DNA of 8,608 nt, taken from Erysipelotrichaceae bacterium UBA6182. GTDB taxonomy: Bacteria > Bacillota_I > Bacilli_A > Erysipelotrichales > Erysipelotrichaceae. Below, one piece after another: positions 1-7,437 of this stretch (its first letter is position 1; every line of letters begins with the position of its first letter). The notes beneath the pieces were generated by a model, which was not told where the DNA came from, did not search any database, and saw only the letters and a list, made by a program, of their open reading frames with translations. Both the position numbers and the translations under genes were made by a program. The stretch is from assembly GCA_002422065.1 (NCBI GenBank), contig DITO01000218.1, positions 1 to 8,608 on the forward strand, written 5' to 3'.

Positions 1-551
1 CGACAGTTTTACTATTTGTGAGTTTTAAGCAATCTAAGCGCCTATTTGCTTTCTCCCTTATCCAATTTACTTTGATTGTTTTTAAGGTCCTATTCGACCT
101 TTATATTCGTTACAATCCATATTGTACTGCTTGTAACGACCTTCACTATGTCCTTTATAATTTCCGATATTTTGATATCTACAATTTAACGCAATTTATT
201 CATCTGATACCAACACTATTGGGATTTATTTATCTTGTTTCGATCATTCTAAATTACTTTGCGTTAATTGAAGTTGATTTCCGTAAAAAGTTATTTAATA
301 GTCTAATTCTTATGTCTGGTTTAGCCAGTGCAATCATTCTAGGATTTTCGCCTACAATAGAAGCATCTGGGCATCGAATCTTCTTTCTGATGTCTGTTAA
401 TATCGTATTATTTACTGCACAATTATTAGCACGATTGGATACAAAAAAACACAGATACCTTTTTTGGTTACTGTGCTTTACAATCATAATTTTCGCCACA
501 TTGAGAGTGAATACACTTCTTCAACTCGAAGTCTTCGAAGTGATGTATTAA
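1..551 (+). CDS. Multi-spanning membrane protein, probable GT-C-like glycosyltransferase (C-terminal part, 5' end outside window)
   Basis: The frame is open from the first bases (in frame from base 3) to the TAA at 549-551. A GTG at 18 exists but has no ribosome binding site and falls inside a hydrophobic stretch, so I read this as the tail of a longer gene. About five membrane segments are visible, near residues 8-28, 57-80, 94-110, 121-139 and 147-164 counted from that GTG. The motif SPTIEASGHR (111-120) sits between two of them and resembles the SP-x-x-G-x-R stretch (372-378) of the DUF6056-like protein at 2574-4079, with similar hydrophobic spacing around it. By that comparison I infer a lipid-linked-sugar transferase acting outside the membrane. 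Only 57 residues follow the Arg, against 123 in the other protein, so the usual C-terminal extracytoplasmic tail is missing. Its last 4 bases overlap the end of the converging glycosyltransferase gene. Family assignment is moderate; substrate unknown. Confidence 0.6.
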   Translation, partial: TVLLFVSFKQSKRLFAFSLIQFTLIVFKVLFDLYIRYNPYCTACNDLHYVLYNFRYFDIYNLTQFIHLIPTLLGFIYLVSIILNYFALIEVDFRKKLFNSLILMSGLASAIILGFSPTIEASGHRIFFLMSVNIVLFTAQLLARLDTKKHRYLFWLLCFTIIIFATLRVNTLLQLEVFEVMY

Positions 552-1474
552 TAACGTGATTTAACGATATAAGAAGGACGATGTTTCACTTCCATGTATG
601 TCTTAGCAAGATACTCACCCAAAACACCCAACGATAGTAGTTGAATCCCTCCTAAGAATAAAATGATGACCATCATCGATGGATAGCCTTGGACAGGATC
701 CCCATAAAGCAAGGCCTTTACGATGACAAATACCATGTAGAGAAACGCCAACGTTGAAAACAAGAAGCCAAATATGATTGAGATGCGCAAAGGAATTGTT
801 GTGAAGGCCACAATTCCTTCAATGGCATATGAAACGAGCTTAAAGAAATTCCATTTCGTTTCACCCGCAATCCGCTCAACATTCTCAAACTCTAAATAAT
901 GAGTTCGATACCCTACCCAAGCGAAGATTCCTTTTGAGAATCGATGATATTCCGTCAGTGACAATACACTTTCAACCATATCCCGCGTCATCATACGATA
1001 ATCACGAGCCCCATCAACAATGTTCACATCGCTGATTCGATTGATGAGTTGATAGAATTTACGAGCAAAGAAACTTCTGATCGGAGGTTCACCTTTGCGA
1101 TCGACTCGATAAGTTGCGACACTATCGTATTCACCAGCTTCCAAGATTTCCAACATGGGCAATAACAAGTGTGGTGGATCTTGAAGGTCCGCATCCATTG
1201 TAACGATGTAGTCGCCCTTACTTTCTTTAAATCCTGCAAGAATTCCTGCTTCTTTACCGAAATTTCGACTGAAATCTAATATACTAATCTCAAAATCAGA
1301 AAACGATTTTTTGAGTTCAATGATTTTTTGAAGCGTCTTGTCTTTTGATCCATCATTGACAAATATAAACTCACAATCTGCATTGATCGATGCGACATAT
1401 TTACTTGTGACCTCGAAAAAAGGAAAAATTGTTTGCTCTTCGTTATAGCAGGGGACAATGATGGATAATTTCAT
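548..1474 (-). CDS. Family 2 glycosyltransferase, polyprenyl-phosphate sugar synthase type (CsbB/GtrB-like)
   Basis: This 308-residue protein is expected to transfer a sugar from a nucleotide donor to undecaprenyl phosphate on the cytoplasmic side of the membrane. The GT-A domain opens with SIIVPCYNEE (4-13), followed by NDGSKD (40-45), SRNFGKEAGILAGF (69-82), the metal-binding DADLQDPP (94-101), RDYRMM (157-162) and ERIAGETKW (200-208). Two membrane helices (about 231-252 and 266-288) follow, then the family ending GEYLAKTYMEVKHRPSY (286-302). Length and order match CsbB/GtrB/YkcC relatives. The open frame reaches upstream to 1561, but I chose ATG 1474: the conserved strand starts there, it has an SD-like site, and a good promoter lies at 1506-1533, inside the possible extension. 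It is transcribed alone and converges on the partial GT-C-like gene, a plausible partner. The sugar (GlcNAc, glucose or other) cannot be told from the sequence. Confidence 0.93.
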   Translation of the reverse strand: MKLSIIVPCYNEEQTIFPFFEVTSKYVASINADCEFIFVNDGSKDKTLQKIIELKKSFSDFEISILDFSRNFGKEAGILAGFKESKGDYIVTMDADLQDPPHLLLPMLEILEAGEYDSVATYRVDRKGEPPIRSFFARKFYQLINRISDVNIVDGARDYRMMTRDMVESVLSLTEYHRFSKGIFAWVGYRTHYLEFENVERIAGETKWNFFKLVSYAIEGIVAFTTIPLRISIIFGFLFSTLAFLYMVFVIVKALLYGDPVQGYPSMMVIILFLGGIQLLSLGVLGEYLAKTYMEVKHRPSYIVKSRY

Positions 1475-1480
1475 ACGATA

Positions 1481-1489
1481 CTCACTTTC
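1481..1489 (-). promoter_or_regulatory. Ribosome binding site of the minus-strand glycosyltransferase, supports ATG 1474
   Basis: On the minus strand this reads GAAAGTGAG, a two-mismatch version of GGAGGTGAT, 6 nt before the ATG at 1474. It favours that start over the longer open frame. Confidence 0.55.
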
Positions 1490-1505
1490 AAGTTTACTAT
1501 CTCTA

Positions 1506-1533
1506 ATTTTAAACGTTCTCAATAAAATGTAAA
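1506..1533 (-). promoter_or_regulatory. Sigma-A type promoter for the glycosyltransferase gene ending at 548
   Basis: On the minus strand, TTTACA (1533-1528) and TAAAAT (1511-1506) are separated by 16 nt, each one base from consensus. Transcription would start near 1499 and leave a leader of about 25 nt carrying the ribosome binding site at 1489-1481. This also argues that the open frame upstream of 1474 is not translated. Confidence 0.6.
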
Positions 1534-1581
1534 GCTGACACAAGATATTGAACAGACACAATTTTTAATAAGGTGCTTATG

Positions 1582-1590
1582 TGTTAGAAT
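1582..1590 (+). promoter_or_regulatory. TG-extended -10 element just before the 1592-2587 gene
   Basis: TGTTAGAAT reads as TG-n-TAGAAT, five of six to the -10 consensus plus the extended TG. No good -35 is visible about 17 nt upstream, where there is only a T/A-rich run near 1562-1567; extended -10 promoters can work without one. The predicted transcript start, about 1597, lies at or inside the possible start codons (1592, 1598, 1604), implying a very short or absent leader. It could be fortuitous, with the real promoter further upstream. Confidence 0.4.
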
Positions 1591-1591
1591 A

Positions 1592-2587
1592 ATGTCTATG
1601 GAAATGCCTATTAAAGTAAGTGCCATCGTACCAATCTACAATGTGGAAAACTACATTGTTAAATGCCTAGATTCCCTTATCCATCAAAGTTACTCAGATT
1701 TTGAGATTTTATTGATTGATGATGGTTCGACCGATAAATCCGGTGAAATCGCCGAGTCTTACGCAAATCAATACATAAACGTAAAGTATTTCAAAAAAAT
1801 CAATGGTGGTTTAAGTGACGCCCGAAATTTCGGTATTGAACACGCCCGGGGTGAATATCTCATGTTCATCGATTCGGATGACTATGTCGATGTTCAACTA
1901 CTTGAGAAATTGATGGGAAAACAGATTCAAACCCAAGCGGATATTGTGGCTTGTGATATGCTCTATGTTTATGAAAATGGTCGTCAAGTGGTCGCCTCTG
2001 CTGGGAACTTTGACATAGGTTCAGCCAAAGATAATTTAACATTACTGAAAATCAACAACAGTGCTTGCAATAAGTTGTTTAGACGTGTTCTATTCGATAA
2101 TATCCGATTTCCAATCGGCAAACTGTATGAAGATTTATTCATCGTCCCTATTTTGCTTTTTCATGCGAATCATATCGCTCTGGTTCATGAACCCTTGTAT
2201 TTCTACTTACAACGTGAAGGTTCAATCGTTCATAAGAACAATCAAAGAATGTTCCATATCTATGAAGCAATCAATAATGTTTACATCGTTTTGAAAGACG
2301 AAACGAAGGATAAACATGAGCTAAAGCGAGTGATAGATTCCATGTATATTGAACATGGATTGCATCTCACTACTTTGCGCATCAAGCAAAATGGTGATTT
2401 CTTAGATCGCAAGAACTTCTTTAAACTGAACTTAGAACAGTTGGATTATTATCATCCAACTTGGTATCGAGATGAGAGCATATCTCGCTTCCCGATCAAA
2501 TCACGATTTATCTTCATGTTGCTGAAATATCGAGTATTCTGGTTTGTGGCATTATTATTAAAGAGGAGTTCGCATGAATCAAATTAA
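1592..2587 (+). CDS. Soluble family 2 glycosyltransferase (surface polysaccharide type)
   Basis: The 331-residue protein is a cytoplasmic GT-A glycosyltransferase of the kind that adds one sugar to a lipid-linked glycan. Visible motifs are VSAIVPIYN (9-17), IDDGSTD (42-48), GGLSDARNFGIEHARG (72-87) and the DxD region DSDDYVD (94-100). A PLYFYLQREGSIVH stretch in the second half is typical of capsule and teichoic-acid type members. Unlike the three other glycosyltransferases here it has no C-terminal pair of membrane helices, so it is unlikely to be a polyprenyl-phosphate sugar synthase. The start is uncertain among ATG 1592, 1598 and 1604, because none has a proper ribosome binding site; the nearest SD-like AAGGTG (1570-1575) is too far away. 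It overlaps the next gene by 14 nt, which suggests coupled translation in a three-gene operon. Donor and acceptor are not identifiable. Confidence 0.9.
   Translation: MSMEMPIKVSAIVPIYNVENYIVKCLDSLIHQSYSDFEILLIDDGSTDKSGEIAESYANQYINVKYFKKINGGLSDARNFGIEHARGEYLMFIDSDDYVDVQLLEKLMGKQIQTQADIVACDMLYVYENGRQVVASAGNFDIGSAKDNLTLLKINNSACNKLFRRVLFDNIRFPIGKLYEDLFIVPILLFHANHIALVHEPLYFYLQREGSIVHKNNQRMFHIYEAINNVYIVLKDETKDKHELKRVIDSMYIEHGLHLTTLRIKQNGDFLDRKNFFKLNLEQLDYYHPTWYRDESISRFPIKSRFIFMLLKYRVFWFVALLLKRSSHESN
2562..2568 (+). promoter_or_regulatory. Ribosome binding site for the DUF6056-like gene
   Basis: AGAGGAG lies 5 nt before ATG 2574, inside the end of the preceding gene. It fixes this start and the 14-nt overlap. 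Confidence 0.75.
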
Positions 2588-4079
2588 AAAGTACTTATCA
2601 GAGAATTGGATTACAATCGCATTCAGTTTACTCATCTTTGGGTGGGTTCTTTATGTTTCAAAAAGTACAACACTTGCAGGAGATGATTGGGCTTTTCATA
2701 ATAATGTCATGAATGATGGAATCATTGATTCCGCTATTGGAATGTACTATGGTTGGGAAGGTCGGTTAATGACTCTATTTTCAATCCATACATTAATTAT
2801 TCACAAACCATTATGGGAAATCTTAAATGCTTCCTTCTATATGATAATTTATTTAACGATGATTCTAATGATTAAACCAACCAAGAAATTCTTAGTAAGC
2901 ATTCTGTTCGTTTTTTTAGTGCTTACGATGAAAGATAACATTCGAATGGAAGTCATGACCTGGATCACTGGATCTGTTTATTATGGAATTCCATTGATGC
3001 TTTCTTTTGTTTATCTGGGATTGAATTTTAAGCTTTTTGAAGATGGAAACGATAGTCCTTCGTTAAATATCTATCTAGTTTCATTGGGATGTGCATTTTA
3101 TCTACCCCTTGGAATGGAGAATATTGCGATTGCGTCCATGGTTGGAACATTTGTACTTTTACTTGCCAATTATATACGTGATAAGCGAATCAATCTTTTA
3201 CTCATATTGAATATCGCTATAATGATCATCTCATATATTATTTGGTTCAATAGTCCTGGCTCATCTATTCGACTAGATCGAATGCCGGAATGGCAGGCAC
3301 TTGGCTTCTTCGGCAAACTTACTCAAACGCTCCCTAATGTACTTTATTATACTTTCTATCAGAATAGAATCTTGATAGCATGTGTATCACTAGCACTAAT
3401 GTTAATCAATTTTCAAAAACTTAAGAAAATATTCAATTTAGTATTCTCAATGATTTACGTTTTAGCAATAGTAACTTTATTCTCGCAGCGAATTCTGCTG
3501 AGTTTTCCAAGTCTGGGCATTTTAGATTTGTTAGCGGATGGATATTCGCTCTATAACATCATTTTTTGGATCATATTTGCAATTAGTATCACATTTAATA
3601 TTTTGCTGTTAGACTTCCAAAAGAAAGAATTTAAGCTGACTTTCTTTTTAATTATTGCGATTTTTGCCAGTGCATCTCTGCTTATGTCTCCCGTTATTGG
3701 TTATCGATTAATTATTTATCCATTTTTTTACCTAAGCCTTTTGGTGATGTTACTTGTTGAACGCATAAAGTTATCAAGTCGAATGATATTGATGACTTCA
3801 ATCTTATTTTTAGGTCTGAGTTTATACTTTGTTAATGGTTTGGTTTACAAATTCAAATTAGTTAAACAAATTACAACTGAAAGAAATGCTATTTTGGCAG
3901 ATTATCAACTCTATTCCGATCAGTATAAAGATGGTATATGGCTACCACGTTATCCAATATATTCTATTCATGCAGGGGATATCGAAATTGGTGATACCTT
4001 TCATATGGATGCATTTAAGATTTTTCATCATCTTGAGCTTAACGAAACAATTACTTTTTATTGGAAAGAATCGTATTAG
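2574..4079 (+). CDS. DUF6056-like multi-spanning membrane protein, probable GT-C glycosyltransferase
   Basis: The 501-residue protein has about a dozen hydrophobic segments, the first at about 12-29. Straight after that helix, in the predicted first outer loop, come GDDW (36-39) and YYGWEGR (58-64). This acidic pair followed by a W-x-GR motif is characteristic of DUF6056 and GtrII-like proteins. The acidic residues are placed like the catalytic Asp in the first outer loop of GT-C transferases, which take sugars from polyprenyl-phosphate donors. MSPVIGYR (371-378) precedes the last membrane segments, and a roughly 65-residue non-hydrophobic tail follows, probably outside. The role, transferring a sugar from a lipid carrier to a surface polymer, is inferred from family resemblance; most members have not been characterised. 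It is second in the operon, 30 nt before the YfhO-family gene. Its DNA looks more AT-rich than that of the family 2 glycosyltransferase genes. Confidence 0.8.
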   Translation: MNQIKKYLSENWITIAFSLLIFGWVLYVSKSTTLAGDDWAFHNNVMNDGIIDSAIGMYYGWEGRLMTLFSIHTLIIHKPLWEILNASFYMIIYLTMILMIKPTKKFLVSILFVFLVLTMKDNIRMEVMTWITGSVYYGIPLMLSFVYLGLNFKLFEDGNDSPSLNIYLVSLGCAFYLPLGMENIAIASMVGTFVLLLANYIRDKRINLLLILNIAIMIISYIIWFNSPGSSIRLDRMPEWQALGFFGKLTQTLPNVLYYTFYQNRILIACVSLALMLINFQKLKKIFNLVFSMIYVLAIVTLFSQRILLSFPSLGILDLLADGYSLYNIIFWIIFAISITFNILLLDFQKKEFKLTFFLIIAIFASASLLMSPVIGYRLIIYPFFYLSLLVMLLVERIKLSSRMILMTSILFLGLSLYFVNGLVYKFKLVKQITTERNAILADYQLYSDQYKDGIWLPRYPIYSIHAGDIEIGDTFHMDAFKIFHHLELNETITFYWKESY

Positions 4080-4093
4080 TGGCATTATCAAGT

Positions 4094-4102
4094 GGAGGGT
4101 GG
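4094..4102 (+). promoter_or_regulatory. Ribosome binding site deciding the YfhO-family start at 4110
   Basis: GGAGGGTGG ends 7 nt before ATG 4110, with its GGAGG core 11 nt before it. The alternative GTG at 4092 would place this site inside the coding sequence and has no site of its own, so ATG 4110 is preferred. Confidence 0.7.
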
Positions 4103-4109
4103 AACTGAG

Positions 4110-6380
4110 ATGAAAAAGAAGATAGGTTTATTATTAATTGTAACTATTCTCTCATTGATAATTTTGTATATTGGTTTATTCCCGTATATAAACCAGGAGT
4201 GGCCTTTTATTCCTTATTTTGATATGAGAGCACAATATAGGCAATTCCTTTCGGAGTTCGAGAGAATACTAAAGAACTCAATTGATTATAGAACACTCCC
4301 TTTTTGGTCATGGAACTTCTTCTTAGGTAATAATTTTTGGGCGTCAAAATCAATTCAATTATTAGGTGATGTTTTTGCGTATATCTCACTAATGTTAAAG
4401 ACGCATCCATATAATCAAATATTGTATATTACAATACTTAAATTTGTCGTTTCAGCTACAACTTTCTATTATTATTTGTCCTATCGAGGGATGAGTAATA
4501 AACAAAAGATAATTGGTTCGTTAGGATTTGCTTTCTCATCATACCTAATCCGGTTTACTGAACAAGCTTTTTTTATGACATTCTATGCGCTTTTCCCACT
4601 CTATTTAGTCGGAATAGAGCGAATCATCGATAAGAAAAGGCCATATTTTTTTATTGTAATGACCTCGCTTTTAATTATTTCTAATTATTATCTTTTCTAT
4701 ACGACCACTATATTTAGCGTTGTTTATTTCATCATACGTATGATGGAAAAAGAAATGCCCTTAAGGGAATCACTCAAAGAATTCTATTCCTTTGTTTTCT
4801 ATTATTTAATTGGGTTTGGAATGACTCTCTTTATAATTCTACCTTCTTTTTATGCGATTATTGAGAATCCTCGTATTGGTTCAAATACATATAATTTTTG
4901 GTTCTATCCTGAATTGACGAATTATTTCAATATTTTTATGAGTTACTTAATTCCAATGCAGACTTCTTTAGGTAATGTTTTTTCGTCGAATTATTATAAT
5001 TTAGAAAGTTATATTTGGACAGGTTCAATTTTTGCATTGCTATTACCACAGATTTTTTTTAGTAAAGAGCGACAATATAAAAAGTATAAATGGTTGTTTG
5101 CTGGAATATTTACTTTTTTGATTCTCCCAATTGGTGGCTCTATCCTACATGGATTCAGCGAACCAAGCTTGCGTTGGCAATTTATAATTGTTTTTTACAT
5201 TATTATGACAACTTTACCTTTTATTGAAGATCCAAAACGAATCAATAAAAAACTTATGTATAATACATTTGGTCTAATTTCAATAACAATAATCTCGATG
5301 TACTTCATCTATCGATGGGTATATCATCCTGATTTACCAATAGATTACAATCAATTACTTATATACTGCTTATATATATTGTTCTATTCTGGGTTCATGT
5401 TACTACTAAACATCGAGTTTAAAAATAAAATTGTCCCATCATTCGCGATTATACTGCTCTTGCTTGTCGAATCTAGCACCACAATGTATATTGCATTTAA
5501 TAGACCATCGACCAGAAACTTTGATTGGGAAACCATCCATAAAGTTGAATCTGTATTGGGTGGGAATCGTGACCTGCAGGAATATTTACTAACGCTCGAC
5601 ACTGAGGAAGAATTCTATCGGGTCTACGTTCCATATGATTCTGTTTATTGGGTATTCAGCTTGAATATGAATCTTGTATATGATTTTATGGATTCAAAAA
5701 CATATGATACAACTTATCAAACGTCGAATAATGATCTCTTTATGTTGATAGACAATCAAAATTTTTACAACTGGTTTATAGAGATCAAGGATCCAGATGT
5801 ACTAGATTTTATTGGTACCAAGTATGCTTTGGTTCGCAGTTCAGAGGAGTTACCACATCAAAATTTTAAGTATTTAGGTGTATACAATTATTTAGAGGTT
5901 TATGAGAATTTGAACTATCGTGGAGTGTTCAAATCGTACAATAATATAATTACATATGATGAATATCAACTCAATCGTGATGCGAGTTTAATCAATACTC
6001 ATGTAATCGTACACGATAAAGATAAGGAAGCTGTAAAGCTTTTAATTAATGATGTTGTAACTGGATTTGAAGTTAAATCAGCTCAGAAATACCCGAATAT
6101 GCTAATTGCGTATGCAGATAATTTAGCGTCCGAGTTCATAGTTTCAAATATTCCTTATGATGAAGGTTGGGATGTCACATTTAATGGAACAAGCGTTGAG
6201 ACATTTAAGACAAATGGAGGTTTTGTATCATTCGCTATCCCAGAAGGAGGTGGAGAGATTAAATTTTACTTTACACCTAAAGGTTTCAAAATTGGTCTTT
6301 ATATTTCAACTCTGTTTATAACGATGTTCATTGCTGTTGTTCTATTTCTTGAGTTAAGAATCAAAAGGGAATCTAAGTAG
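4110..6380 (+). CDS. YfhO-family membrane glycosyltransferase
   Basis: The 756-residue protein belongs to the YfhO family, whose B. subtilis and S. aureus members are linked to glycosylation of lipoteichoic acid with a CsbB-type lipid-sugar synthase and a GtcA-type flippase. The N-terminal helix (about 5-23) is followed by the family motif around FDMRAQY (37-43), with the acidic residue in the first outer loop as expected for a GT-C fold. Many more membrane segments fill the region to about residue 460. A large extracytoplasmic domain follows and ends with the diagnostic IPYDEGWDV (681-689), NGGF and TPKGFKIGL stretches before the last helix (about 726-748) and a short basic tail. Members are usually nearer 850 residues, so this one is short, but every landmark is present. 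It is last in the operon and faces the terminator at 6401-6442. Which of the three lipid-sugar synthases supplies it is not shown; the convergent neighbour at 6463-7407 and the more CsbB-like gene at 548-1474 are the candidates. Confidence 0.92.
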   Translation: MKKKIGLLLIVTILSLIILYIGLFPYINQEWPFIPYFDMRAQYRQFLSEFERILKNSIDYRTLPFWSWNFFLGNNFWASKSIQLLGDVFAYISLMLKTHPYNQILYITILKFVVSATTFYYYLSYRGMSNKQKIIGSLGFAFSSYLIRFTEQAFFMTFYALFPLYLVGIERIIDKKRPYFFIVMTSLLIISNYYLFYTTTIFSVVYFIIRMMEKEMPLRESLKEFYSFVFYYLIGFGMTLFIILPSFYAIIENPRIGSNTYNFWFYPELTNYFNIFMSYLIPMQTSLGNVFSSNYYNLESYIWTGSIFALLLPQIFFSKERQYKKYKWLFAGIFTFLILPIGGSILHGFSEPSLRWQFIIVFYIIMTTLPFIEDPKRINKKLMYNTFGLISITIISMYFIYRWVYHPDLPIDYNQLLIYCLYILFYSGFMLLLNIEFKNKIVPSFAIILLLLVESSTTMYIAFNRPSTRNFDWETIHKVESVLGGNRDLQEYLLTLDTEEEFYRVYVPYDSVYWVFSLNMNLVYDFMDSKTYDTTYQTSNNDLFMLIDNQNFYNWFIEIKDPDVLDFIGTKYALVRSSEELPHQNFKYLGVYNYLEVYENLNYRGVFKSYNNIITYDEYQLNRDASLINTHVIVHDKDKEAVKLLINDVVTGFEVKSAQKYPNMLIAYADNLASEFIVSNIPYDEGWDVTFNGTSVETFKTNGGFVSFAIPEGGGEIKFYFTPKGFKIGLYISTLFITMFIAVVLFLELRIKRESK

Positions 6381-6400
6381 ATAATTGTAAATGTTAAATA

Positions 6401-6442
6401 AAAAAGAACTGGTGAGATATAATTTAATCACTAGTTCTTTTT
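6401..6442. terminator. Bidirectional hairpin terminator between converging genes
   Basis: AGAACTGGTGA (6405-6415) pairs with TCACTAGTTCT (6428-6438) around a 12-nt loop, flanked by A5 on the left and T5 on the right that extend the stem. The plus-strand RNA has one G-U wobble at 6411/6432; the minus-strand RNA has an A-C mismatch there, so termination may be better on the plus strand. It closes the 1592-6380 operon and the gene ending at 6463. Confidence 0.9.
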
Positions 6443-6462
6443 CATTAGATAGATATAAACGT

Positions 6463-7407
6463 TCAGTTTCCAATAATGGACTCAATAATATACTTGGGTC
6501 TCTGTTTAGTTTCAATATAAGTCTTTGCAATATACTCACCGATGATTCCTATGGCTAATAATTGCAAGCCACCTAAAGCCCAGATTGAAATAACGGTTGT
6601 AGCCCAGCCAGCTACGGTTTTGCCAGCAAAGTAAGCGTAAAAGAAATACATCATAATCAGAATACTGACTGAGAAAACAAAGAAGCCAACAACCGAAATC
6701 ATTCGAATAGGCTTTACACTGAAGGATGTGATCCCATCAAATGCGAAATTTAACATCTTTTTAAGAGGATACTTCGATTCACCCAAGAAACGTTCATTGC
6801 GTTCATATTCAACAATCGTGGAAGGATAACCGATCAGAGGGACAATTCCTCTCAAGAAGAGATTGGCTTCATCAAACTCACTTAAGCCATCTAAAGCACG
6901 TCTGCTCATCAAGCGATAATCCGCATGATTATAAACGATATCGGCACCAAGTATTTTCATAAGTTTATAGAACATTTCTGCACTTGTCTTTTTAAAGAAC
7001 GTATCCGTCTTTCGAGCAGAACGGACGCCATAAACAACATCGAAGCCTTTGTCATTCGCATCAATGAAGCGATCGATCGCATCTATGTCATCCTGTAGAT
7101 CAGCGTCCATGGAAATGACGATATCTGCTTTTGTTTTTGCGTACATTAAACCAGCCAAAAGAGCATTTTGATGACCTTTGTTTCGAGATAGTTTAAGGCC
7201 ATGGAAGTACTCATTTGAGTTTACGATTTCTTCGATGATTGACCAAGTTTTATCTTTAGAACCATCATTTACATATACAATTCGGCTCAAAGGACTAATT
7301 CTCTTTGACTCGATCAAGTTTGCATACTTGATTATCAATCGTTTCGTGGTCTCAGGTAGAACTTCTTCCTCATTATAACAAGGGACAACAAGATATAAAT
7401 TTTTCAT
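6463..7407 (-). CDS. Family 2 glycosyltransferase, polyprenyl-phosphate sugar synthase type (GtrB-like)
   Basis: The 314-residue membrane-anchored enzyme is expected to make undecaprenyl-phosphate-linked sugar. The motifs run YLVVPCYNEEE (5-15), VNDGSKD (46-52), SRNKGHQNALLAGL (74-87), DADLQD (101-106), ADYRLMSRRAL (162-172) and RFLGESKY (206-213). Two membrane helices (about 236-257 and 270-290) precede the family ending GEYIAKTYIETKQRPKYI (290-307). The SRNKGHQ version separates it from the two other synthases here, which have SRNFGKE, so it is a different subgroup and may use another sugar. ATG 7407 is preceded by AAAGGA at 7425-7420, 12 nt away, and a strong -10 at 7438-7446. It is transcribed alone, toward the YfhO-family gene, and shares its terminator; this tail-to-tail arrangement mirrors that of the genes at 1-551 and 548-1474. 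Confidence 0.94.
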   Translation of the reverse strand: MKNLYLVVPCYNEEEVLPETTKRLIIKYANLIESKRISPLSRIVYVNDGSKDKTWSIIEEIVNSNEYFHGLKLSRNKGHQNALLAGLMYAKTKADIVISMDADLQDDIDAIDRFIDANDKGFDVVYGVRSARKTDTFFKKTSAEMFYKLMKILGADIVYNHADYRLMSRRALDGLSEFDEANLFLRGIVPLIGYPSTIVEYERNERFLGESKYPLKKMLNFAFDGITSFSVKPIRMISVVGFFVFSVSILIMMYFFYAYFAGKTVAGWATTVISIWALGGLQLLAIGIIGEYIAKTYIETKQRPKYIIESIIGN

Positions 7408-7437
7408 ATTAATGAATTTTCCTTTATTAACGAGCTT

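Noticed and set aside
110..145. CxxC pair (YCTAC) in the left-hand membrane protein as a metal site
   Set aside because: It is a single pair in a short loop with no second ligand pair in sight.
254..499. Minus-strand open frame opposite the left-hand membrane protein
   Set aside because: It has no ribosome binding site or recognisable motif and mirrors a clearly membrane-spanning reading frame on the plus strand.
514..542. Inverted repeat CACTTC/GAAGTG as a terminator for the left-hand gene
   Set aside because: The stem is only six pairs with a 17-nt loop, lies inside the coding sequence and has no following T-run.
1024..1458. Additional minus-strand frames inside the 548-1474 gene
   Set aside because: These are alternative frames of a gene whose main frame carries every motif of the family.
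1475..1561. N-terminal extension of the minus-strand synthase, hydrophobic and signal-like
   Set aside because: The open frame extends here, but the promoter (1506-1533) and leader occupy it, the family's first strand begins right after ATG 1474, and an SD-like site precedes that ATG.
4092..4109. GTG start adding six residues to the YfhO-family protein
   Set aside because: The segment is a purine-rich ribosome binding site in translation, and ATG 4110 gives a normal Lys-rich membrane N-terminus.
6354..6539. Short minus-strand frame covering the terminator and the end of the 6463-7407 gene
   Set aside because: It would run through the bidirectional terminator and overlaps two solid genes with no motif or ribosome binding site.
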